DNA from: Candidatus Nitrospira allomarina
Lineage (GTDB): Bacteria > Nitrospirota > Nitrospiria > Nitrospirales > UBA8639
NCBI RefSeq assembly: GCF_032050975.1
Contig: NZ_CP116967.1
Coordinates: 2,043,001 to 2,107,000 of the forward strand
Length of the DNA stretch: 64,000 bases
Direction of reading: 5' to 3'
A program made the translations under genes and the position numbers. The notes beneath the pieces were generated by a model. That model was given only the letters and a program-made list of their open reading frames with translations, was not told where the DNA came from and searched no databases. Shown here piece after piece: positions 63,157 through 64,000 of the stretch (positions are counted from its first letter, which is position 1; the number at the start of each line of letters is the position of its first letter).

Positions 63157-64000
63157 CGGACACCGTGCCTTCTACAGGAGGGATGGCGGGGAAGGACAAT
63201 CGGAAGGTGGTCCCTTTCCCCAATTCGCTTTCGACTTGAAGATCCCCATGATATTTTTTGACAATGGTTTTGACGTTATAGAGTCCGAGGCCCGTCCCCT
63301 GGCCTTTCGGTTTCGTTGAAAAGAAGGGATTGAAAATCTTTTGGAGGTGTTCCGGGGAAATGCCACAGCCGGTATCGCTGATAGCAACCTGAACGGTTCC
63401 ATTGCGGTGTGAGGTGGTAATGGTGAGGCTGCCTTTTTCCTCCATGGCATGAATGGCGTTGGTAATCAGATTGATGAATACCTGGAGGATTTCTTCGGGT
63501 TTCGCCTGGACGGTCAGGCCGTTTTGGTAATGTTTCTGAACTGTGATCTCCCGAAATTTTGTCGCAAATCTGGAAATGCTTAAGGCTTCATCCAATCTGG
63601 CATGGAGGTCGATTCTTTCGAGTTCCTGATGGCTGGAGGTGCGAACATAATCCGTGATATTTCGTGAAATGGCTTGTATGCGTTGAGCCGCTTCATGGAT
63701 GCTGGCGGCATGGAGCCGAATGCGATCAAGATTGTCTTCCTCTTGAATTTCCTCGGCCATCGCCAAAATGACATACAACGGGTTATTGATGTCATGGGCA
63801 ATCCCTGATGCAAAGGTTCCCATGCTGGCTAATTTTTCGGATTGAAACAGTTGTGTTTGGATAAATGTTTGATGTTGGATCAACTCTGAGAGAACTTTGG
63901 CAGCGGTTCCTCCAAGCACTTCAGCCCCGCTGTGTTTGTGCTCCGTAATGTATGAAGGAAGAATGGGATCCCCGGTCACGTCAATAATTAGATTCAGCTT
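63143..64000 (-). CDS. Sensor histidine kinase, C-terminal part (5' partial)
   Basis: At least 285 residues. HisKA with GIAHDINNPLYV, then HATPase (NLITNAIHAMEE, DTGCGISPEHL, GTGLGLYNVKTIVKKYHG). The frame is open to the window edge, through a GTG at 63977-63979, so the N-terminal sensor part lies outside. It overlaps the next kinase by 14 bases. Confidence 0.85.
   Translation of the reverse strand, partial: KLNLIIDVTGDPILPSYITEHKHSGAEVLGGTAAKVLSELIQHQTFIQTQLFQSEKLASMGTFASGIAHDINNPLYVILAMAEEIQEEDNLDRIRLHAASIHEAAQRIQAISRNITDYVRTSSHQELERIDLHARLDEALSISRFATKFREITVQKHYQNGLTVQAKPEEILQVFINLITNAIHAMEEKGSLTITTSHRNGTVQVAISDTGCGISPEHLQKIFNPFFSTKPKGQGTGLGLYNVKTIVKKYHGDLQVESELGKGTTFRLSFPAIPPVEGTVSGGQP

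Noticed and set aside
1-64000. CRISPR arrays, tRNA, rRNA and insertion sequences
   Set aside because: No regularly spaced repeats, tRNA-like cloverleaf sequence or transposase was recognised in the gaps.

Overview
The window looks like chromosomal DNA of a Gram-negative, roughly 50% GC bacterium. My best guess is a Nitrospira-like member of the Nitrospirota. The reasons are the combination of housekeeping genes, the diderm envelope genes (a Pal lipoprotein, secreted M28 peptidase and YceI proteins, a c-type haem protein) and the style of the multi-sensor kinases. This is inference; there is no rRNA in the window to settle it. No tRNA or rRNA genes, CRISPR arrays or intact insertion sequences were seen.

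Region 1 (1-24074, + strand) is a large exopolysaccharide or O-antigen type cluster. It starts inside a methyltransferase/GT2/WbsX fusion protein. It continues with methyltransferases, a PhyH dioxygenase, two tandem nearly identical GT4 glycosyltransferases, an HddA-like heptose kinase with an HddC-like nucleotidyltransferase, a decayed PhyH gene, and a module of a YLDPGTGS small protein, a frameshifted methyltransferase, a membrane sulfatase-like protein and an SGNH protein. It ends with GT2, GT4 and GT4 genes and the priming undecaprenyl-phosphate sugar-phosphate transferase.

Region 2 (24282-28142, - strand) is a housekeeping block: tmk, holB and metG. Region 3 (28308-36868, + strand) supplies envelope precursors: a DUF502 protein, glmU, glmS, rfbB, rfbA, rfbC, rfbD (dTDP-rhamnose) and uppP (lipid-carrier recycling). 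These feed the polysaccharide genes of region 1.

Region 4 (36906-48151) is mixed: an ACT-domain malic enzyme, a CPBP protease, an SDR protein, a gamma-carbonic anhydrase, a membrane protein, an alpha/beta hydrolase, thiD, a multi-PAS hybrid histidine kinase broken by a frameshift, and a small secreted protein. Gene-poor stretches follow (48152-48942 and 49417-50814) around a lone receiver-domain protein. Two GC-rich intergenic blocks, about 38560-38780 and 48400-48670, share a core sequence and look like a dispersed repeat.

Region 5 (50815-64000) holds a Pal/OmpA lipoprotein, a cupin and then a self-contained regulon on the - strand. A sigma-54 activator sits upstream of OsmC, an MddA-like thiol S-methyltransferase and a 48-residue membrane protein. 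Between activator and targets I can read a -24/-12 promoter and palindromic activator sites, which is the most striking system in the window. A DsbA/FrnE protein and a YceI protein, a secreted M28 peptidase, a Tll0287-like c-haem protein and two overlapping sensor kinases complete the window. The last kinase runs off the right edge.

Two unrelated genes, the methyltransferase at 13211-14612 and the kinase at 44275-47692, are both broken at an A6 tract where five A would restore the frame. That points either to sequencing or assembly error or to slippage-dependent expression.
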